From: Cumulibacter soli
Lineage (GTDB): Bacteria > Actinomycetota > Actinomycetes > Mycobacteriales > Antricoccaceae
DNA length: 64,000 bases
Direction of reading: 5' to 3'
Assembly: GCF_004382795.1 (NCBI RefSeq)
Contig: NZ_SMSG01000001.1
Location: forward strand, 124,001-188,000
Within the stretch, counting starts at the first letter, position 1. Each line of letters opens with the position of its first letter. The translations under genes were made by a program, and so were the position numbers. Shown one piece after another: positions 16,146 to 25,114 of the stretch. The notes under the pieces are model-generated. The model was not told where the DNA came from. It worked only from the letters and a program-made list of their open reading frames with translations, and searched no databases.

Positions 16146-17867
16146 TTAGGCCTGGCCGAGGACGACCTCCACGGTCTTCTGGTCACCGCCGGAAATCAGC
16201 GTGACCTCGACCGTGTCACCGGGCTTCTTCGGGTAGGTGACCGAGTTGACGTCTTCGACGCTGCCGACGCGTTGCCCGTCGACCTCGATGATGACGTCCT
16301 TCTCCTTGATGCCGGCTTCGGCCGCCGGCGAGGACGCGTCGGCGCGTACGACGAGAACACCGTCAGTGGTGCCGTCGGAGACCGACTGCGCGTTGATTCC
16401 GAGGCTGCCGTGCTGTGGGGTGTCGCCCTTGATCAACGAGTCGGCGATGTCCATCGCGTAATCGACCGGGATCGCGAAACCGAGACCGATGCTGCCGGCC
16501 TGACCTTCACCGCTGGAGAAACTCGCGATGGCGGTGTTGATGCCGACCAGCGCTCCCTGGTCATCGACGAGCGCGCCGCCGGAGTTTCCGGGATTGATCG
16601 ACGCGTCGGTCTGCAGCGCCATGATGTAGGCGTCGGTATCAGCGCCCTCTCCGGCCAGGTGCATGGGCCGATCCAGGGCCGAGACAATTCCCGACGTGAC
16701 GGTTCCGGCGAGCCCGAGCGGCGATCCGAAGGCCACGACCTGATCGCCCACGGCGACGTTCTTGGACTGGCCGATATCGATCGGTGTGAGTCCGGGCTTG
16801 TCCACCTTCAGCACCGCGAGGTCGGACTTCTGGTCACGACCAACGATTTCCGCGGGACTGATCGAGCCGTCCACGAAGGACACGTTAAGGCTCGCGTCCT
16901 CTGCATCAGCAGCCATAGAAACGACGTGATTGTTGGTCAGGATGTAGCCGTCTTCGGCGATGACCACTCCGGAACCGGAGCCGCCGCTGTTGCCTACCAA
17001 CACCTCGATCGACACGACGCTCGGTTGCACCTTCTGCGCAATGTCACCGATCGAACTCGGCGGCTTCGAGTTATCGACCTCGTTGTACTCGGGATTCGCG
17101 GTCGTGAGCGGAGTCTGTGAAGTGACCTTGCCGAGGTAGTACCCGCCGATGCCGCCGGCGACGCCCAGAACCAGCGTCATCACGGCGATCAATCCAGCCA
17201 GGCGCACCGGGATATCGCCGACGCGGACTCGCCGCCGACCCTTCTTGTCCTGCTGCACGGTCGCTTCGGCGACGGCATCCTCATGCTCGGCCAGTCGTGG
17301 GGCACGCTGCAAGCCCGCTTCGGCATGCGGGTCGCGCCACGGATCCCGAGGAGCGTCCTCCCACCACGCCTTGGACGGCAGTTCGCCTGGCTGGTACGGC
17401 GCACGTCCCGGCTGTCGCTGCAGATCCGCACCCTCACCCTCGGGGCGGCCGAACGCTCGCTGATACGCCATCGGCGGCGACGCCTGGGTGGGGCGTTCCT
17501 GGCCGTACGGCGCACGCGGAGCAAAACTGTCGGCCGTTCCCGATGGGCGGCCGAACGCCTGCGCTACCGGCGGCGGTGGCGGCGGCATCCGCCGCTGTAC
17601 CGCGGGCGTGCCTGGGCGTTGCACGAAGCTTCCGGCGACGTCCTCGGGACGCGAAAAAACACGCTGCTCCCCGATTGACGGCGTCGGGCCGGGGTCGATC
17701 GAGGGCTGCGGTGGGCTGGGCGTGGGCCCAAAACTGTCGGCGACCCCATCCGGTCGCGTGTACGCGGTTTCGTCGACGGGCGTGCCCGCTGGGTTTTCCG
17801 TACCGTCCGAACGCGTGGGTTCAGCGTCGGCGGAGCGATCAGGTGGGTTCTGGCCGTCGTTCGACAT
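16146..17867 (-). CDS. htrA: HtrA/DegP-like membrane serine protease with repeat-bearing cytoplasmic N-terminus
   Basis: A 573-residue protein; the ATG at 17867 has AAGGA upstream. Residues 1-215 are a proline-rich, disordered cytoplasmic arm with four copies of an aromatic-x-RP-(D/E/S)-x-x-A-x-SF element (36-48, 71-85, 105-118, 139-151). One membrane helix spans about 222-246. The trypsin-like domain has the triad His314 (TNNHVV), Asp349 (KSDLAV) and Ser429 (GNSGG). A PDZ domain covers about 480-570 (GVLVVRADASSPAAEAGIKEKDVIIEV... region). By homology it degrades misfolded envelope proteins and may act on the anti-sigma factor RseA, whose gene is adjacent. The catalytic site is intact. Confidence 0.94.
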   Translation of the reverse strand: MSNDGQNPPDRSADAEPTRSDGTENPAGTPVDETAYTRPDGVADSFGPTPSPPQPSIDPGPTPSIGEQRVFSRPEDVAGSFVQRPGTPAVQRRMPPPPPPVAQAFGRPSGTADSFAPRAPYGQERPTQASPPMAYQRAFGRPEGEGADLQRQPGRAPYQPGELPSKAWWEDAPRDPWRDPHAEAGLQRAPRLAEHEDAVAEATVQQDKKGRRRVRVGDIPVRLAGLIAVMTLVLGVAGGIGGYYLGKVTSQTPLTTANPEYNEVDNSKPPSSIGDIAQKVQPSVVSIEVLVGNSGGSGSGVVIAEDGYILTNNHVVSMAADAEDASLNVSFVDGSISPAEIVGRDQKSDLAVLKVDKPGLTPIDIGQSKNVAVGDQVVAFGSPLGLAGTVTSGIVSALDRPMHLAGEGADTDAYIMALQTDASINPGNSGGALVDDQGALVGINTAIASFSSGEGQAGSIGLGFAIPVDYAMDIADSLIKGDTPQHGSLGINAQSVSDGTTDGVLVVRADASSPAAEAGIKEKDVIIEVDGQRVGSVEDVNSVTYPKKPGDTVEVTLISGGDQKTVEVVLGQA

Positions 17868-17905
17868 GAATCTGAAGTCCTTTTTCTCCGCTGGCGCCCG
17901 TGACG

Positions 17906-18421
17906 TTACCGGCTGGTGTCGGCCGGATCCTGGTCGATCTGCGCGGGTAGGACGTCCGTGATGTGCATCTGGTGCCCCCGAGCGTCGCTCGCGGTTTGCT
18001 GGCACAGTGTGGGACTCACCACAACGCTGACCACCGCGAACGCTGCGGCACTGCTCTTGAACACGCGCCCACGCAGTGTCCCAAGGCCGAAACTACCGCG
18101 CCTACGCGGCTCGTCCAGCGGCGATGCCACCGGGAATTCGAACCGGTCTCCGGTCGTGCCGGAGTGATCGAACGGGCCCTGCTTGTCCGCAGCGAACGGG
18201 ATCTGCCCGAGCCGACTGAGCAGGTTGTTCGGGATATCGCAATCACCGAAGTTCTGCATCAGCGACGTCTTCGCTTGACGTTGAATCGCAACGGCCTGGG
18301 CACATTCGTAGCAACCGCGGATATGCCGCGCGGCGCGTTCGTGTGCGACGGTACCGAGTTCACCATCGACGTACGCCGACATCGCCTCGGTGGACAGGTG
18401 CATCTCACCGGCGCTGCTCAC
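17906..18421 (-). CDS. rseA: Anti-sigma-E factor RseA (zinc-associated anti-sigma domain)
   Basis: A 171-residue protein from GTG 18421, overlapping the sigE stop codon by 4 bp (GTGA), so translation is coupled; ATG 18403 is an alternative. The ZAS motif is complete: His33-x3-Cys37-x2-Cys40 in HIRGCYEC, preceded by [16 protein letters not shown] short hydrophobic stretch (about 122-137, [15 protein letters not shown]) could be a weak membrane anchor or a buried helix. In mycobacteria RseA holds SigE inactive and is released by redox change or proteolysis. The downstream htrA gene fits that circuit. Confidence 0.92.
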   Translation of the reverse strand: MSSAGEMHLSTEAMSAYVDGELGTVAHERAARHIRGCYECAQAVAIQRQAKTSLMQNFGDCDIPNNLLSRLGQIPFAADKQGPFDHSGTTGDRFEFPVASPLDEPRRRGSFGLGTLRGRVFKSSAAAFAVVSVVVSPTLCQQTASDARGHQMHITDVLPAQIDQDPADTSR

Positions 18422-19005
18422 GCCTCACCCCCGGCCCGGATGGCCTCCGGCGCTCGATGGGCAAGGGCCTCCCGCAACTGCAGACGGCCACGGTGGATTC
18501 GGCTGCGCACGGTGCCGAGCTTGACGCCGAGCGTCGCGGCGATCTCCTCGTACGACAGGCCTTCGATATCGCAGAGCACCACGGCCGCGCGGAAGTCCGG
18601 CGGCAGATCCGCGAGCGCGGCCTGCACGTCGGCGTTGATGTTGTTGTGGTCGAACGTGACAACCGGGTCGGAATGCGTGCCCGGTAGCCGCTCAACCTCA
18701 TCGGAGAGCTGGTCGAAGCGAATCCGCTGCCGACGACGAGCCATGTCCAGGAAGAGGTTGGTGGTGATCCGGTGCATCCACCCTTCAAACGTGCCGGGCG
18801 TGTACGACGACAACGAACGGAAGACGCGGATGAAGGTCTCCTGCGTGAGGTCCTCGGCGTCCTGCTGGTTTCCCGACAGCCGGTAGGCCAATCGGTACAC
18901 CCGGGCAGAATGCTCGCGAACGATCTGATCCCACGATGGGGCGACCCAGTCCCCGTCGGCTTGCCCGCTTGTGGCGGAGTCGGCCGGTGCGGTCTGGTGG
19001 GTCAT
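18418..19005 (-). CDS. sigE: ECF RNA polymerase sigma factor SigE
   Basis: A 195-residue ECF sigma factor with GAGGAG upstream of ATG 19005; longer in-frame upstream codons look non-coding. Region 2 spans about 24-95 ([35 protein letters not shown] region, with [17 protein letters not shown]). Region 4 spans about 128-180 ([40 protein letters not shown]). The following rseA start overlaps its stop codon. By orthology it directs transcription under envelope, heat and oxidative stress, probably including its own operon and htrA. Confidence 0.95.
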   Translation of the reverse strand: MTHQTAPADSATSGQADGDWVAPSWDQIVREHSARVYRLAYRLSGNQQDAEDLTQETFIRVFRSLSSYTPGTFEGWMHRITTNLFLDMARRRQRIRFDQLSDEVERLPGTHSDPVVTFDHNNINADVQAALADLPPDFRAAVVLCDIEGLSYEEIAATLGVKLGTVRSRIHRGRLQLREALAHRAPEAIRAGGEA

Positions 19006-19100
19006 GTGTTGTTTCGCTCCTCGCAAGTAGCGGTAAGGGGATACGGACAATTCTGCCGCATTCGGCGTAGTCGCGCCGTCAAGACGGCAATGTTGATCGC

Positions 19101-19106
19101 TAGTCT
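19101..19106 (+). promoter_or_regulatory. -10 element (TAGTCT) of leaderless O-methyltransferase mRNA
   Basis: TAGTCT ends 6 nt before ATG 19113, with no Shine-Dalgarno sequence between. Confidence 0.5.
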
Positions 19107-19112
19107 TGACGC

Positions 19113-19745
19113 ATGACCAACGCCGCAAGCCGAACCTACGTCGAGACTTTCGTCACCGAGCACCCCGCCGCCGCCTCAGCGCGGCAACGGGCCGAGGAAC
19201 TTGGCGTGACGCCGGTCACCGCCGGTACCGGTGCGGCACTTCGGCTGCTGGCTGCGACCCTCGACGCTCGGGCCGTGGTCGAGGTGGGCACCGGCACGGG
19301 GGTATCGGGCATGTGGCTACTTGACGGTATGCAGCCCGAAGGCATCCTGACCACCGTCGACACCGAGATCGAGCATCAGCGTGCCGCCAAACGATCCTTC
19401 ACCGAGGCTGGCATCGCGCCGTCGCGTGCCCGGGTGATCACCGGGGACGCGCGCGACGTACTCCCCCGGCTCACCGACGGCGCCTACGACATGGTGTTTA
19501 TCGATGCCGACCCGCAGGACTACGCCGAAACTCTCGACGAGGCGCTGCGACTGTTGCGCTATGGCGGGCTCGTCGTGCTCAACGACGCCCTGCACAGCGA
19601 TCGCGTAGCCGACCCGTCCGCACGCGACGCGGATTCCGTCGCGCTGCGCGAGATCGGCAAGTTGATCCGCGAGCACGATTTCCTGGTCCCGGGGATCCTG
19701 CCGAACGGTGAGGGCCTGCTGGCGGCCGTGTACCGCCCGGAGTAG
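19113..19745 (+). CDS. SAM-dependent O-methyltransferase (Rv1220c-like)
   Basis: A 210-residue class I methyltransferase of the catechol/caffeoyl-CoA O-methyltransferase family. The SAM loop is [11 protein letters not shown] (56-66); further landmarks are [30 protein letters not shown] and the metal-site [12 protein letters not shown]. The gene is divergent to sigE, as is its M. tuberculosis counterpart, but the natural acceptor is unknown. The start lies 6 nt after a -10 hexamer. It converges with glgC with only 4 bp between the two stop codons. Confidence 0.9.
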   Translation: MTNAASRTYVETFVTEHPAAASARQRAEELGVTPVTAGTGAALRLLAATLDARAVVEVGTGTGVSGMWLLDGMQPEGILTTVDTEIEHQRAAKRSFTEAGIAPSRARVITGDARDVLPRLTDGAYDMVFIDADPQDYAETLDEALRLLRYGGLVVLNDALHSDRVADPSARDADSVALREIGKLIREHDFLVPGILPNGEGLLAAVYRPE

Positions 19746-19749
19746 TCGC

Positions 19750-20973
19750 TTAGCGCTCGACCACGACGTCCTTGCCGATCACCACGACGCCGGACTCGGT
19801 CACGTGGTACTTCTCGCGGTCCCGCGCCAAGTCGACGCCGACGTGTACGCCGTCCGGCACCACCACGTTCTTGTCCAGAATCGCGCGGCGGACGATCGAT
19901 CCCTTGCCGATTTGAACGTTGTCCAGCAGCACGCACCCGTCGACGAGCGCTCCCTCGAATACCCGTACATCCATCCCGAGCACGGACCCGCGTACCGTCG
20001 CGCCCGCGACGATCGACCCCGCCGCAACCATTGATTCGGTCGCCAACCCACCGAGCACGAACTTCGCCGGGGGTCGCTTGGCCGACGACGTCAGCAGCGG
20101 CCAGTCCGTGTTGTAAAGGTTGAAGATCGGGTGTACCGAGACGAGGTCCATGTGCGCGTCGTAGTAGGAATCCAAGGTGCCGACATCACGCCAATATCCG
20201 CGATCGCGTTCGGTGGCACCGGGAACCTTGTTGTCCGCGAAGTCGTAGACATACGCCGTTCCGTCGGACGTCAGCATCGGAATGATGTTGCCGCCCATAT
20301 CGTGCAGGCTGGATTCGTCGGCCGCGTCACGATCGAGTGCCTCCACGAGCGCCTCCGTGGTGAACACGTAATTGCCCATTGATGCGAACGTCGCGTTCGG
20401 GTCGTCCGGCAGGCCCGGCGGGTCGGCGGGCTTTTCCAGGAACTGGGTGATCTTGCGTCCCGACTCGTCGGTGTCAATCACGCCGAACGCACTAGCCTGC
20501 TCGCGCGGCACCCGAATACCTGCGACGGTCACGGCAGCACCGGACTCGATGTGCTGCGCCACCATCTGCGACGGATCCATCCGGTACACGTGGTCGGCGC
20601 CGAACACCACGACGTAGTCCGGGCGCTCGTCACGGATCAGATTCATCGACTGATAGATCGCGTCGGCACTGCCGGTGAACCAGCGCGGCCCGCGGCGTTG
20701 CTGCGCGGGCACCGGCGTGACGTAATTGCCGGTGAGCGTGGACATCCGCCAGGTCTGGGTGATGTGCCGATCGAGCGAGTGCGATTTGTACTGCGTCAGC
20801 ACGCATAGCCGGCGGTAGCCGCCGTTGACCAGGTTCGACAGCACGAAATCGACCAGGCGATACGACCCGCCGAAAGGCACCGCAGGTTTGGCCCGGTCGG
20901 TCGTCAACGGCATCAGCCGTTTGCCCTCGCCACCTGCTAGAACGATCCCCAAGACCTTCGGATTAGCCGCCAC
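19750..20973 (-). CDS. glgC: Glucose-1-phosphate adenylyltransferase
   Basis: A 407-residue GlgC. The N-terminal nucleotidyltransferase shows [21 protein letters not shown] (about 12-32), [33 protein letters not shown] and [12 protein letters not shown]. The C-terminal left-handed beta-helix carries [20 protein letters not shown] and [15 protein letters not shown]. It makes ADP-glucose from glucose-1-phosphate and ATP for glycogen/alpha-glucan synthesis. GTG 20973 is preceded by TAGGGT at a 6-nt distance, indicating a leaderless mRNA. It is divergent from the GlgM/GlgA gene, its pathway partner. Confidence 0.96.
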   Translation of the reverse strand: MAANPKVLGIVLAGGEGKRLMPLTTDRAKPAVPFGGSYRLVDFVLSNLVNGGYRRLCVLTQYKSHSLDRHITQTWRMSTLTGNYVTPVPAQQRRGPRWFTGSADAIYQSMNLIRDERPDYVVVFGADHVYRMDPSQMVAQHIESGAAVTVAGIRVPREQASAFGVIDTDESGRKITQFLEKPADPPGLPDDPNATFASMGNYVFTTEALVEALDRDAADESSLHDMGGNIIPMLTSDGTAYVYDFADNKVPGATERDRGYWRDVGTLDSYYDAHMDLVSVHPIFNLYNTDWPLLTSSAKRPPAKFVLGGLATESMVAAGSIVAGATVRGSVLGMDVRVFEGALVDGCVLLDNVQIGKGSIVRRAILDKNVVVPDGVHVGVDLARDREKYHVTESGVVVIGKDVVVER

Positions 20974-20979
20974 AAGATG

Positions 20980-20985
20980 ACCCTA
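20980..20985 (-). promoter_or_regulatory. -10 element (TAGGGT) of leaderless glgC mRNA
   Basis: On the minus strand TAGGGT is followed by 6 nt (CATCTT) and the GTG start of glgC. Confidence 0.5.
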
Positions 20986-21074
20986 ACGCGCGGCAGGTCA
21001 CATCAGCACCAATTGCTCATGAACAAGTCTTCGGAGCCTCGTCGCGGCTCGGCAGCGCGGGCTAATGTCGAGGG

Positions 21075-22241
21075 ATGCGTATCGGTATCCTCACCCGCGA
21101 ATATCCACCGTTCGTGTACGGCGGGGCCGGCGTACACGTCGACTTCCTAGTCCGCGAACTAACGAAACTCGCCGATGTGCAGGTGTACTGCACCGGTGCG
21201 GAACGCGACGGCGCGAGCACGTTTCCCGAGTTGGTCCCAGGCTCTGCCGACGCCAACCCGGCGCTACAGGTCATCGCCGCGGACGTCGCGATGGTGGCGG
21301 CATTGGCTGACCGCGAAGTGCTGCACTCACACACCTGGTACGCGAATCTCGCCGGACACCTGGGCAAGTTGCTGTACGGCGTACCGCACGTGATCACGGC
21401 GCATTCGCTCGAACCGTTGCGTCCGTGGAAAGCCGAGCAACTCGGCGGCGGCTACCGGCTGTCGTCGTGGGTGGAGAAGACCGCGTACGAGGCCGCCGAC
21501 GCGATCGTGGCAGTCAGCAACGGGATGCGCCGGGACATCCTGGCCGCCTATCCGGAGGTGGATCCGGACCGGGTGCACACGATCTACAACGGCATCGACA
21601 CCGAGCTCTACTACCCTGATCCGGCTACCGACGTACTCGAACGGATCGGCGTTGACCTGAGCAAGCCTTACGTCACCTTCGTTGGGCGGATCACGCGACA
21701 GAAGGGCGTGCCGCACTTGTTGAGCGCGGCCAAAGACCTCGAACCCGGCACTCAGATCGTGCTCCTGGCCGGCGCCGCTGACACTCCAGAGTTAGCGGCG
21801 GAGACCGACGCGCTACTAGCGGAATTGAACGCGCAGCGCGACGGGGTCTTCCTGGTCAGCGAGATGCTGCCCCGCGAGGAGGTTCGGCAGGTCCTCAGTC
21901 ACGCGCGAGTGTTCGTTTGCCCGTCGATCTACGAGCCGCTAGGCATCGTGAACCTGGAGGCGATGGCGTGTCAGACGGCGGTGGTTGCCTCGGACGTCGG
22001 TGGTATCCCTGAAGTGGTCATGCACGGCGAAACGGGTCTGCTGGTGCAGTACGACCCGCAGCAGCCGGGTCAGTTCGAGGCCGGGCTGGCATCGGCGATC
22101 AACCAGTTGGTCGCTGACGAGCAGCTATGCGACGACTTCGGCCGCTCCGGCCGCGGGCGCGCGGTCGGCGATTTCGGCTGGGACCGGATCGCCGCCCAGG
22201 TGCGTGACCTCTACGAGGCGGTACGCCGCACCGCGGGGTGA
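21075..22241 (+). CDS. glgM: GT4 glycosyltransferase, GlgM/GlgA-type (ADP-glucose-using)
   Basis: A 388-residue actinobacterial 'glycogen synthase' of the GT4 type, with GAGGG before ATG 21075. Landmarks: YPPFVYGGAGVHVDFLVREL (10-29), TAHSLEPLRPWK, YNGIDTELYYPD, FVGRITRQKGVPHLL and the nucleotide-sugar motif YEPLGIVNLEAM (286-297). In M. tuberculosis the orthologous Rv1212c makes maltose-1-phosphate from ADP-glucose and glucose-1-phosphate, so the GlgM name is preferred to GlgA; this is by homology only. It is divergent from glgC. Confidence 0.9.
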   Translation: MRIGILTREYPPFVYGGAGVHVDFLVRELTKLADVQVYCTGAERDGASTFPELVPGSADANPALQVIAADVAMVAALADREVLHSHTWYANLAGHLGKLLYGVPHVITAHSLEPLRPWKAEQLGGGYRLSSWVEKTAYEAADAIVAVSNGMRRDILAAYPEVDPDRVHTIYNGIDTELYYPDPATDVLERIGVDLSKPYVTFVGRITRQKGVPHLLSAAKDLEPGTQIVLLAGAADTPELAAETDALLAELNAQRDGVFLVSEMLPREEVRQVLSHARVFVCPSIYEPLGIVNLEAMACQTAVVASDVGGIPEVVMHGETGLLVQYDPQQPGQFEAGLASAINQLVADEQLCDDFGRSGRGRAVGDFGWDRIAAQVRDLYEAVRRTAG

Positions 22242-22340
22242 GTGCGACTGCGGGGTGAGTGCGTGTATCCCGGGGCGAGTTGGAGTGAGACTCCGACCCG
22301 GTGCGGACGCGCGACCGGGGTGAGTAGGCGCGAGACTGCG
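22242..22340. repeat. Degenerate CGGGGTGAGT repeats after glgM
   Basis: CGGGGTGAGT or close variants recur at about 22234, 22251, 22272 and 22315, each followed by GCG-rich sequence. No reading frame is conserved across them. Confidence 0.4.
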
Positions 22341-22390
22341 CCGCGCTGCGGAAGTACGCGTACTGCGGGTTGAACTGGCGCGAAGCGAAA

Positions 22391-22425
22391 CGAGGGGCGG
22401 TCCGGCCAACGCCGTCCGCCCCTCG
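22391..22425. terminator. Bidirectional hairpin terminator between glgM and the DUF3117 gene
   Basis: CGAGGGGCGG (22391-22400) pairs with CCGCCCCTCG (22416-22425), with further internal pairing CCGGC/GCCG. Confidence 0.8.
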
Positions 22426-22475
22426 GTGAAATTCTGAGCTAACTATTCAATAGTGCGATGTGCGGTACTGCGCGA

Positions 22476-22643
22476 TTAGTCGACAATCGGCTTGAGCGCC
22501 TCGGCGAGCGCCTGCGCCTCATCGGGGGTCATCTCGACCACGAGCCGGCCGCCACCCTCGAGCGGCACGCGCATGACGATGCCGCGACCTTCCTTGGTCA
22601 CCTCGAGCGGACCCTCGCCAGTACGAGGCTTCATGGCCGCCAT
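22476..22643 (-). CDS. DUF3117 small conserved actinobacterial protein
   Basis: A 55-residue protein. The start MAAMKPRTGEGPLEVTKE is chosen because AAGGAGGAG lies 4 nt upstream and family members begin here; an in-frame upstream ATG adds 16 non-conserved residues. The core is GRGIVMRVPLEGGGRLVVEM, then TPDEAQALAEAL. It is nearly invariant in Actinobacteria (Rv1211 in M. tuberculosis, also beside glgA) but has no known function. The very strong ribosome binding site suggests high expression. Confidence 0.9.
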   Translation of the reverse strand: MAAMKPRTGEGPLEVTKEGRGIVMRVPLEGGGRLVVEMTPDEAQALAEALKPIVD

Positions 22644-22918
22644 AATCTCCTCCTTCACAGCCGCCGAATGAGCACCGGCGTCTGCTGTCATAGAGCCCGA
22701 GGGGCTCGCGGATATGACTTCACTTCTCGCCAGGAAACGATGAGACGTGAGTTACAGCAATTATCCCTAACCGACCGACGCCGCTGTCATCGGGGTCACG
22801 CATGCTCATCCATAGCCGCGCGGATGCCACCCACAGCGCACATCAACCGCCCAAGTGAGGTCGGTCGGCGGGCCCGAGGGCTGCCCCTGATACGCCGTGA
22901 CGCTCGATGAACCTGGAA

Positions 22919-23287
22919 CTAGGCTGGATCACTCGGGCGGGCCTCCCTAGCGTCGCCGTCGGGCTGCAGCGCACCAAAGCGCTCGCTGGGCAGATCACCG
23001 TGCTCGCTGGACAGATCCCGGCGCTCGCTGCCCAGGTCGTGCCCAAGTTGACGCGCCATCCGTTCGATGAGCGCGTCAACATCGCTCATCCGATAGCCGC
23101 GGGCGACCACCGGGAGTTCCAGGGCCCGCAGGTCATCTGCTGTGAGGTCACGATCAACAGGTAGATGCGTACCCCGCTCCGTGCTTGCCTGCTCAGGGCG
23201 CTCTCCGGGACCGAACACGGCAGTCGCCACGAAGAACAGCAGGACCGCGACCGCCGCGATTCCCAGTACCACCCACACAAGGTCCAT
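22919..23287 (-). CDS. Single-pass membrane protein with DivIVA-like motif (Rv1209-like)
   Basis: A 122-residue protein from ATG 23287 with GGGAGCG upstream. One N-terminal membrane helix (about 2-24, LVWVVLGIAAVAVLLFFVATAVF) has a short outside end. The cytoplasmic part contains LTADDLRALELPVVARGYRMSDVDALIERM, a DivIVA-type signature. The C-terminal 35 residues contain a loose repeat (GSERRDLSSEHGDLPSER), which at DNA level is a CAGATC/GCTCGCTGG(G/A) repeat near 22980-23030. DivIVA motifs target or build polar and septal assemblies. In mycobacteria the neighbouring genes are gpgS and folP2; gpgS is absent here. Function unknown. Confidence 0.8.
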   Translation of the reverse strand: MDLVWVVLGIAAVAVLLFFVATAVFGPGERPEQASTERGTHLPVDRDLTADDLRALELPVVARGYRMSDVDALIERMARQLGHDLGSERRDLSSEHGDLPSERFGALQPDGDAREARPSDPA

Positions 23288-23332
23288 CACGCTCCCGATA
23301 CTTTCATGCACAGCGTTCGAAGGGGATCACGT

Positions 23333-24196
23333 ATGCACTTCCGGCTCGGTAGTCGTTCCTTCGCCGATGGCGACCTCGCGGTCATGGCGATAATCAACCG
23401 CACCCCTGACTCGTTCTATGACCGTGGAGAGACGTTCGCGCTGCAACCTGCCATCGACAAAGCGCGGCGCGTGATCGACGAGGGCGCCGACATCGTGGAC
23501 ATCGGTGGAGTCAAGGCCGGACCGGGCACCGAGGTGACCGCTTCGGAGGAGATCGACCGGGTCGGGCCCGTCGTACAAGCCGTTCGGTCACATCATCGCG
23601 AAGCGGTGATCAGCGTGGACACCTACCGCGCCGAGGTAGCCGAGGAAGTAGTCCGCCTGGGGTGCGATCTGATCAACGATTCCTGGGGCGGCGCTGATCC
23701 GGGACTCGTCGATGTAGCGGCACGTACCGGCGCGGCGCTCGTGTGTTCGCACGTGGGTGGACTCGCCCCGAGGACCGATCCGCATCGCGTGGCGTACGAC
23801 GATGTCGTCGCGGACGTCGTACGGACCGTCACCGATCTGGCCGAACGGGCGGTCGCGGCCGGCGTACGCCGCGATGGGATCCTGATCGATCCGTGCCATG
23901 ACTTTGCGAAGAACACCTATCACTCGCTGAGCGTCACTCGGCGTTTGGACGAACTGGCCGCAACCGGGTGGCCGGTGCTGGTGGCGCTGTCCAACAAGGA
24001 CTTCGTCGGCGAATCACTGGATCTGCCGACTGCCGAGCGGCTCCCGGGCACGCTCGCTGCGACCGTGTTCTCGGCGATGCAAGGAGCACAGGTGTTCCGC
24101 GCGCACAACGTGGCGCAGACGCGACAGGCGCTGGACATGCTCGCGGTGATCCGCGGCGATTTGCCGCCCAAAAAGACCCTGCGCGCGCTGGTCTGA
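23333..24196 (+). CDS. folP2: FolP2-type dihydropteroate synthase paralogue
   Basis: A 287-residue TIM barrel of the DHPS family, from ATG 23333 (MHFRLGSRSFADGDL). It contains AIINRTPDSFYDRGETF, ADIVDIGGVKAGPG, ISVDTYRAEVAEE, LINDSWGGADPG, ILIDPCHDFAKNT and ALSNKDFVGESL. True DHPS has a serine-threonine-arginine-proline loop after DIGGE; here it reads GGVKAGPG, exactly as in mycobacterial FolP2, which is reported not to work as a DHPS. So the protein probably has another, unknown activity. The context (LOG downstream, DivIVA-like gene divergent) is conserved with Rv1205-Rv1209. Confidence 0.88.
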   Translation: MHFRLGSRSFADGDLAVMAIINRTPDSFYDRGETFALQPAIDKARRVIDEGADIVDIGGVKAGPGTEVTASEEIDRVGPVVQAVRSHHREAVISVDTYRAEVAEEVVRLGCDLINDSWGGADPGLVDVAARTGAALVCSHVGGLAPRTDPHRVAYDDVVADVVRTVTDLAERAVAAGVRRDGILIDPCHDFAKNTYHSLSVTRRLDELAATGWPVLVALSNKDFVGESLDLPTAERLPGTLAATVFSAMQGAQVFRAHNVAQTRQALDMLAVIRGDLPPKKTLRALV

Positions 24197-24229
24197 CCTC
24201 GGCGTACCGGCATTGGGCTGAGGACGGCT

Positions 24230-24258
24230 CGCGCGTTGAGCGTGCCGCTCAACGCGCG
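24230..24258. terminator. Hairpin between folP2 and the LOG gene
   Basis: A perfect 13-bp stem CGCGCGTTGAGCG, loop TGC and its complement, between convergent genes. There is no U-tract, as is usual in Actinobacteria. Confidence 0.75.
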
Positions 24259-24285
24259 GAAGTCCGCTGCTGCAGCGCGGTGGCC

Positions 24286-25047
24286 CTACCGTTCGCAGTG
24301 CCCGCGCAGCACCTCGATGACCTCCTGCGGCTCGTCCACGATGTGCAGCAGGTCGAGGTCTCCCGGGCTGATCCGCTTGTCGCGAGCCATCGTCTCGCGC
24401 AACCACGCCACCAGCCCTCCCCAGTAATCACTACCGACCAGAATCACCGGGAATCGGGTGATCTTTCGGGTCTGCACGAGCGTGAGCGCCTCGAACAATT
24501 CGTCCATCGTGCCGAACCCGCCCGGCAGAATCACGAACGCCTGGGAGTACTTCACGAACATCGTCTTGCGGACGAAGAAGTACCGGAAGTTCACGCCCAG
24601 GTCGACCCACGGGTTCAGCCCCTGTTCGAACGGCAACTCGATCCCCAGGCCGATGCTGAGCCCACCGGCCTCTTGCGCCCCCTTATTCGCTGCCTCCATG
24701 ATTCCCGGGCCGCCGCCAGTAATCACGCCGTAGCCTTCCTCGACGATCAGCCGCGCGGTCTGCTCAGCGACCGTGTAGTCCCGCTCGTCTGGTTTGGTCC
24801 GCGCCGAACCAAATACCGAGACGCACGACGGCACTTCGGACAGCAGCCCGAACCCCTCGACGAACTCCGATTGGATTCGCAACACTCGCCACGGGTCCGT
24901 GTGCACCCAGTCGCTCGGGCCTCGGCTATCAAGCAACCGTTGATCAGTCGTACTGGGTGTGACCTGCTCACGTCGCAGGGTCACCGGGCCACGCTGGCGT
25001 TCTACGACGGCCGACTGCGGGTCACGATCTGGATCAACGGATGTCAT
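24286..25047 (-). CDS. LOG family protein (TIGR00730, cytokinin-riboside phosphoribohydrolase-like)
   Basis: A 253-residue Rossmann protein. The core shows CVSVFGSARTKPDE (about 75-88), GYGVITGGGPGIMEAANKGA (106-124) and PGGFGTMDELFEAL (175-188), the complete LOG active-site motifs with the catalytic Arg/Glu region. LOG enzymes cleave nucleoside 5'-monophosphates such as isopentenyladenosine monophosphate to the free base. The M. tuberculosis orthologue Rv1205 is of this type. The N-terminal 50 residues are variable. TACGGT lies 7 nt upstream of the ATG, suggesting a leaderless start. Confidence 0.9.
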   Translation of the reverse strand: MTSVDPDRDPQSAVVERQRGPVTLRREQVTPSTTDQRLLDSRGPSDWVHTDPWRVLRIQSEFVEGFGLLSEVPSCVSVFGSARTKPDERDYTVAEQTARLIVEEGYGVITGGGPGIMEAANKGAQEAGGLSIGLGIELPFEQGLNPWVDLGVNFRYFFVRKTMFVKYSQAFVILPGGFGTMDELFEALTLVQTRKITRFPVILVGSDYWGGLVAWLRETMARDKRISPGDLDLLHIVDEPQEVIEVLRGHCER

Positions 25048-25114
25048 ACGCTCAACCGTAATGGCGCGGCGACCGGCCGATGTCGACGGACCCGGTGAAG
25101 GTGGGGCGTAGCGG

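Noticed and set aside
18120-18170. tRNA-like arm (GGGAATTCGAACCGG resembles a T-loop)
   Set aside because: It lies in frame inside rseA and no acceptor stem, D-arm or anticodon arm fits around it.
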